A stretch of DNA of 64,000 nucleotides from assembly GCA_037892935.1 (NCBI GenBank), contig JAYXKI010000009.1, positions 868,001 to 932,000 of the forward strand, given 5' to 3'. Under the pieces are notes generated by a model that did not search any database, was not told where the DNA came from, and worked only from the letters and a program-made list of their open reading frames with translations. Each line of letters opens with the position of its first letter. Position 1 is the stretch's first letter. Made by a program: the position numbers and the translations under genes. Below are positions 59,599 to 64,000 of the stretch, one piece after another. This DNA comes from Phlebopus portentosus (Eukaryota; Basidiomycota; Agaricomycetes; Boletales; Boletinellaceae).

Positions 59599-60649
59599 AT
59601 GAACCATGAAGTTGCTCTAGATGCGATACTTGCTAATTACAGGCAGCTCGATATCACAGGATACCTAGAGTACGATACTCCGAAGCGGTCTGTTGCTTGC
59701 GGTGCCTTTGGAGAAATTTACAAGGGGCGTTATACACGCTCAGATGGCTCCGAGACTGTTGTAGCTATCAAATGCTTGACGATTTACGCGGATGGCAAGA
59801 GGGACACAACGAAGGTAGCAGAGTTATACAATGTAAAACTTCATCGTTCTCAAATTGTTTGCAGATGTTCAGGCGCAAAATTAATGCCTGGAACATCCTA
59901 CATCATTCCAATGCCGTGCCGCTGCTAGGTAATGTTCTTGAAAATAATGACGACGGATCGCTCAAGGTTCCTTCCCTCGTCTCCGAATGGATGGACAATG
60001 GATGCATTATAGATTACACGAGAAAGCAAAGTTTGCATTCTGATTTATTCTGATTGGTATGCTTTCGTATGACTTTGCTCCTTGAGCTCACGGGTTGCGC
60101 ATAGGCACTGGACATGGCGCAAGGCCTGAAACATCTCCACGAAAAGAACGTCGTACACGCCGACTTCAAATCAGTGAGCCGTTAGTAGATATATCTGCGT
60201 CAGACGACTCACTACGCTAAAGGCAAATGTCCTAGTCTCTCGAGCCGGTAAGGGCAGCCATCTGCGACTTTGGAACTGCACATGTCTCTTGTGATGGCGG
60301 TTCAAGTCATCCATCAAGCCATGCCTCTGATCCTCGAGGTACTTCTAGATGGCTGGCGTACGAGCTCCTCGTTCCTGGTGGGAAGAATATGAAACTAACA
60401 AAGGCTTCTGATACATGCATTCGGAATGACGCTTTACGCCTCCACTAGCATGATGACAATCACACTTATTTACGTCTCTTAGGAGATTCTGAAGAATCAC
60501 TATCCGTGTGCTGGTACGCTACTCGATGCACAGGTCTTGATTTCCATTATGAATTACGGCCTTCTCCGGTCACAGTCTATTACCGAAGCAACGACAGGCA
60601 CCTTTGGGATATTAGCGTAGCTTGTTGGAAAACGGTTCCGGAAGAATGA
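59599..60649 (+). pseudogene. Protein kinase domain, degraded (first of a pair)
   Basis: Begins at ATG 59599 with a kinase N-lobe: GAFGEIYKGRY (Gly-rich loop) and VAIKCL (ATP-binding Lys). After an intron it continues HHSNAVPLLGNVL and PSLVSEWMDNG. The C-lobe has ALDMAQGLKHLHEKNVVHADFKS (catalytic HxDxK), ANVLV, ICDFGTAH (metal-binding DFG), TSRWLAYELL and LWDISVACWKTVPEE. The signature is of the TKL-like kinases common in agaricomycetes. Lesions: an in-frame TGA after SLHSDLF (~60050), a frame change before ICDFG (~60250), another before AFGMTLYA (~60418), and a TGA at 60647-60649 where kinases have the Arg of the RPSM motif. The residues after that stop (PSMASICRMIES) continue in frame, so the open sequence once ran on into the next domain. 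Some lesions may be sequence errors. Confidence 0.65.
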
Positions 60650-61913
60650 CCCTCTATGGCTAGTATCTGCCGCATGATCGAGTCCCTCAGTATGTTTTCT
60701 GGCTCTTGGCTCGAAACTTACGACCAAAACATCGAGCATCCTTTACTTCTCAAGTCAGAACTGCCATCTCTATCGGAACACTTTCAGTCAGAACTTTCGC
60801 GTCGGTGTTTCAAGGTGTACGATATACAGCTGGACGCTCAAGCATGCAAAAGTGATGATATTAGTGATTGCTTTGTCGGCTATTACAGAGGAACTCGGAT
60901 TCTTGTTGATAGAGTCAAGCGTTCTCTGAAGCATTGGCAATCCTTTGAGGTACGCTTTCCTGCCTCAAGATTTATGAACTTTGGGAGCTGACAGTACATT
61001 GTTTAAAAGCCGATCGAAAGAGATCCGGATTTTACTTACAGTGCAGAAGCATGTGAAGGTGCAGACGCTATTGGGTTATACGCATCATCCCAATCAACAT
61101 TCATTGGTCTTCGTATTCAACTACCACGGAGACACAGACACATCGATATATGTGAAGGGGCGTGAACATTGCGATCTTTTAGACCTGGTTTGTCTACTTG
61201 AACCCCTCCCGTTGATTGCATTACTTGACAATCAATAGGTCTCGGGTGTTACTCGAGGGTTGGCTCATATTCATGGTCATAACGTTGTTCATGCAGATAT
61301 CAGGGCAGTGCGTGGTCTCTACTCCGCTTTTCCGTGCAGGCCTGTGAACGACTGTTCGCTTTCAGTCCAATATTCTCGTTGATAGCGGTGGTCAGCCAGT
61401 ACCATGCGGATTCATGTCAACTCGTATACTGCCATGCAATGAGAATGGACGAGAAATTCGAGGGTGCCTGCGATGGATGCCGCCCGAAGTGATGCATCCG
61501 ACTAACGGGAATTCGAAAATTACAACAAAAGCACGAGATGTCTGGGCATTCGGTATGACCGTACACGTCTGTTGATTCTTTAATTTTATATGTGAAAATG
61601 GCTTAACTTCGATTGGCGTGGAAGGAATTGTTATCTGGTAATATCCTTTACGCCGACTGAAATACGATCCTCAAGTAGTTCTTGCTCTCGGTCATGGACA
61701 GCTTCCAGCTTACCTTCGACACTCAGTGGCTGTTCTGATAATAAGAAATTCCTATGGGCCGTATGCCTCGCTTGTTGGAATATGGAACCAGCGCTACGAC
61801 CTACCATGAGGGAGCTCGTCGGTACTTTAGAGACTTTCATGGGAGATAATAGCTCCTCGGCAGAGCACTCAGTTCCGCGAGCGATGCACTCTGAACAACG
61901 TAGCCATATCTGA
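60650..61913 (+). pseudogene. Pseudokinase-like domain, degraded (second of a pair)
   Basis: Continues in frame from the preceding kinase after a single TGA. It has a linker (FSGSWLETYDQN...), an N-lobe without a clear Gly-rich loop (CFVGYYRGTRILVDRVKRS), VQTLLGYTHHPNQHSLVFVF, then GLAHIHGHNVVHADIRASN (catalytic Asp kept, Lys replaced by Arg). Where DFG is expected it reads PVPCGFMS, so the metal-binding Asp is absent. LRWMPPEVMHP, ARDVWAFGMTV and a C-lobe end with LWAVCLACWNMEPALRPTMREL are present, ending at 61913. Frame changes near 61660 and 61730 interrupt it. A kinase followed by a pseudokinase in one chain would be an unusual architecture; two fused or adjacent genes are the alternative. 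Confidence 0.55.
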
Positions 61914-62625
61914 AAAGGATATATTATAGGGGTCAGGATGGACTTATGTATACTGATTATTTTCTACGCAGTATCCATGCATCAGAGACAACAAAATTCA
62001 GTACTTTGTCGCTTTCCACTTGAATTTATGCAAGTATTCTCCTTGCTTGCATTTCTGTGCTTGAATGATACAACAGCAATCTCTTCTTCCGGAACTAGAA
62101 TTGCCTCGTTCATGAGCTCTTCATTCGAGTGCACCTTGTCTGTGAAATAGTATCTCCAATACTTGATTGTTGACGGGTAGTAGACAATGCACAGTATATC
62201 CATTGGCTTGCAATATACTTATTTTCTATTAATTAAAAATATTAACCAACAAGGTCAATGCAGCGATAGTATCTGGTTCTGGTTCGACAAGTTCCGAGTC
62301 GGCGGTGTGGACTAAACTCGACAGGTCACAGCACCGTCACAAGCGATGCTCTTACGTAAGGTTCCTTCTCAGCCTCAAAGCCGACTTAAGCCACTTCGGC
62401 TACTTGCCCTCTGCGCAATCATGCCAAAAGCAAGCAGTTTTTCCGTACTTCATCGTTTCGTTGCATTCGTGGAAGCAGAAAGCGATAGTACGCAGAGCCA
62501 TGTTGCGTCGAGCCCGTCCAATGCTTTCAGGCTCGCACATGGTTAAGCAGAAGCGACTTCCTTGCGTCTTTTTTTGTCTACCGACTGATTTATTACACCC
62601 ATTCAGCTCTTATTTGTCTCTGCTG
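61914..62625. other. Intergenic region
   Basis: Spacer between the kinase-like locus and the right-hand F-box pair. An open frame covers 62305-63057 but its part before 62626 shows no conserved features and probably includes an intron ending in TTCAG at about 62606. Confidence 0.4.
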
Positions 62626-63171
62626 ATGAAGGAACATCATGAAGACCCCGTAGCAGCTCTCAAGTCTATCAGAACCCTTCGTAATACTATGGAGGAAGGC
62701 TTAGAGAGCTCGCAGCAAGAATTGATTCCTGAAATCTACGGACGGGGAATCTATTCAGTACTGCCTTTCGAAGTTATGGAGCGTATACTTCAGTTTGCGT
62801 ACAGTCCTCTTGACAAATCATGGAGGAATCTCTTGTTTGTCAACCGTCACTTTCGAGATGTTACATGTCGAGTCTCTCATCTCTGGACTGTCGTGGATTG
62901 GAGCTATAATGTTCACCCTTACTTGGAAAGGAGTACTAGTGCATGTAGAGGACTGCTTGTTTCAACGGAAAATGCATTTCGTCCCGATACACCGTTTGAT
63001 CTCTTGGTTACCGCGTTGGATCCACAAATAGAGAGGTGGAAGTGCTCCTTGATTTGAAAAACACCGGATTGTGACAGAATAGACGACCCGCACAGTTTAT
63101 CGCACCGACGCCTACGTCCTCTACGCGATTCATACCACGAGAGCCTAAGGCTGTTCGTCTGACGTCAGAAC
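62626..63171 (+). pseudogene. F-box protein, truncated copy
   Basis: From ATG 62626 the frame gives MKEHHEDPVAAL, then an F-box-like motif SVLPFEVMERILQFAY and a conserved follow-on (SWRNLLFVNRHFRDVTCRVSHLW). The reading frame stops at 63055-63057. Homology to the next copy resumes in another frame (RIDDPHSLSHRRLRPLRDS) up to about 63171 and then ends at the start of that copy. The LRR-like C-terminal half seen in the neighbour is missing. It may be a truncated duplicate; if made, it would be a ~144-aa F-box fragment. Confidence 0.6.
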
Positions 63172-63204
63172 TCGAAGCAAGCTGAAGCGTGAACCAGGTT
63201 CGCA

Positions 63205-63995
63205 ATGAAACACGAAAGGACACAGGACGCCGTCACGCTCACGACGTGAAAACCGCAATCCACGGACGGGGGATTCAATCGTTGCCTCTCGAAATCATGG
63301 ACCGCATACTTCAGCTTACGTATGAACCTCACGACAAGACATGGAGAAATCTTTTGTTCGTCAGCCGCTACTTTCGTGACGTTACATGCCGAGTCTCCTA
63401 TCTTTGGAACCGTAGTGAACGTGAAGCATGATCCTCGATATTACTTGACTTGGAGAGAAGTGCATCGCGAGGATTGTTTGTTCATGCTGAAGATGTATCC
63501 CAGCACGATGTGCAATTCGATCGCTGGATTGACACACTCAATCCACACGTGGAACGGTGGGAAAACGTTTTGGTTGCAACAAAAGGAGTTCCCGGTGGAA
63601 TAGACGATTCTCATAGTTTGGAATATCAACGTCTGCAGCTCCCGCGCGATCTCTTCAGGGGTAGGACATTCCCGACTCTTGAAAGATTGTGTTTGGATTA
63701 TGGGCCCGGCGTGGCGATGGATCTCGAGGCTGATGAGGACTCGGACGAGGTCATAGTTTTTGACAATGAGAGGGACCCAAACGCCTCGATTCGAAGTTTC
63801 TTTAGCAGCTGGAACATACCGGCTTTACGCAGCGTCGCAGTCCGTGGCTTCATACCTATGTTACCTCAGTCTTGTCTCGTCAATCTCACGCACCTTGATC
63901 TTGTGCTTGGTGACCTCTGCCATTCGCATTTCCACATTTACAGCCTACGCGACCTTACCAGCACCTTCGAGGCCTTACATCTCTTGAGTTCATGA
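63205..63995 (+). pseudogene. F-box protein copy with frame lesions (near window edge)
   Basis: A tandem paralogue of the preceding copy: SLPLEIMDRILQLTYEPHDKTW (F-box), then WRNLLFVSRYFRDVTCRVSYLW. After the shared LW the sequence has one extra base and, about 45 bases on, five extra bases (TTGACTTGG against TTGG). This leaves an in-frame TGA at about 63429-63431, with the original frame restored afterwards (DLERSASRGLFVHAEDV). The C-terminal part resembles agaricomycete F-box/LRR proteins (FPTLERLCLDYGPG, IPALRSVAVRGF, LVNLTHLDLVLGDL) and stops at 63995, five bases before the window ends. Its ATG at 63205 aligns with the neighbour's start but the frame changes shortly after. Probably non-functional unless the indels are errors. 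Confidence 0.55.
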
Positions 63996-64000
63996 CCCTC

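Overview
The window reads as nuclear DNA of a filamentous basidiomycete, most likely an agaricomycete. Coding genes are cut by many short introns (about 45-110 bp, GT...CTGAC/CTAAC...AG). The protein families are also those of mushroom-forming fungi: F-box proteins with a Cys-rich C-terminal region, DUF6533-type membrane proteins, HSPA12-like Hsp70s and TKL-like kinases. No rRNA, tRNA, CRISPR array or intact transposon was recognised. Gene models below were built by hand from splice motifs and frame continuity; where exon lengths sum to a whole number of codons this is stated.

Layout. 0.5-6.6 kb: two tandem minus-strand F-box genes, of which the left copy is dead and the right is open over eight exons. 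7.9-11.7 kb: two tandem plus-strand secreted proteins, each with a signal peptide, a low-complexity linker and a highly conserved C-terminal domain. 12.3-21.4 kb: four tandem minus-strand DUF6533-type multi-pass membrane proteins. 22.2-23.2 kb: an SMP-domain (LEA-like) gene. 23.8-26.0 kb: a kelch-repeat gene on the minus strand. 26.8-34.0 kb: three more DUF6533-type genes on the plus strand, so the two arrays point away from the SMP/kelch pair. 34.4-36.0 kb: tRNA-dihydrouridine synthase (DUS4). 36.2-41.9 kb: a single-pass membrane protein, a large disordered protein and a weakly supported hypothetical gene. 42.4-46.0 kb: an HSPA12-like Hsp70 with an acylation-type N-terminus. 47.4-53.5 kb: ALO1 (D-arabinono-1,4-lactone oxidase), UBC7 (ERAD E2) and an ODC-type mitochondrial carrier. 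55.6-59.1 kb: FOL3 (dihydrofolate synthetase) and an otubain. 59.6-61.9 kb: a degraded kinase/pseudokinase pair. 62.6-64.0 kb: two damaged F-box copies.

The window mixes single-copy housekeeping genes (DUS4, UBC7, ALO1, FOL3, otubain, carrier) with fast-turnover tandem families (F-box, DUF6533, secreted pair, kinases). The plus-strand DUF6533 array seems to have grown by duplications that carried pieces of both neighbours, the kelch upstream region and the DUS4 3' end. GC-AG introns are unusually frequent. Apparent single-base deletions break several otherwise good housekeeping genes (DUS4, carrier, FOL3, otubain), mostly between 53 and 62 kb; this looks more like uncorrected sequence error than biology, but cannot be settled from the sequence alone.
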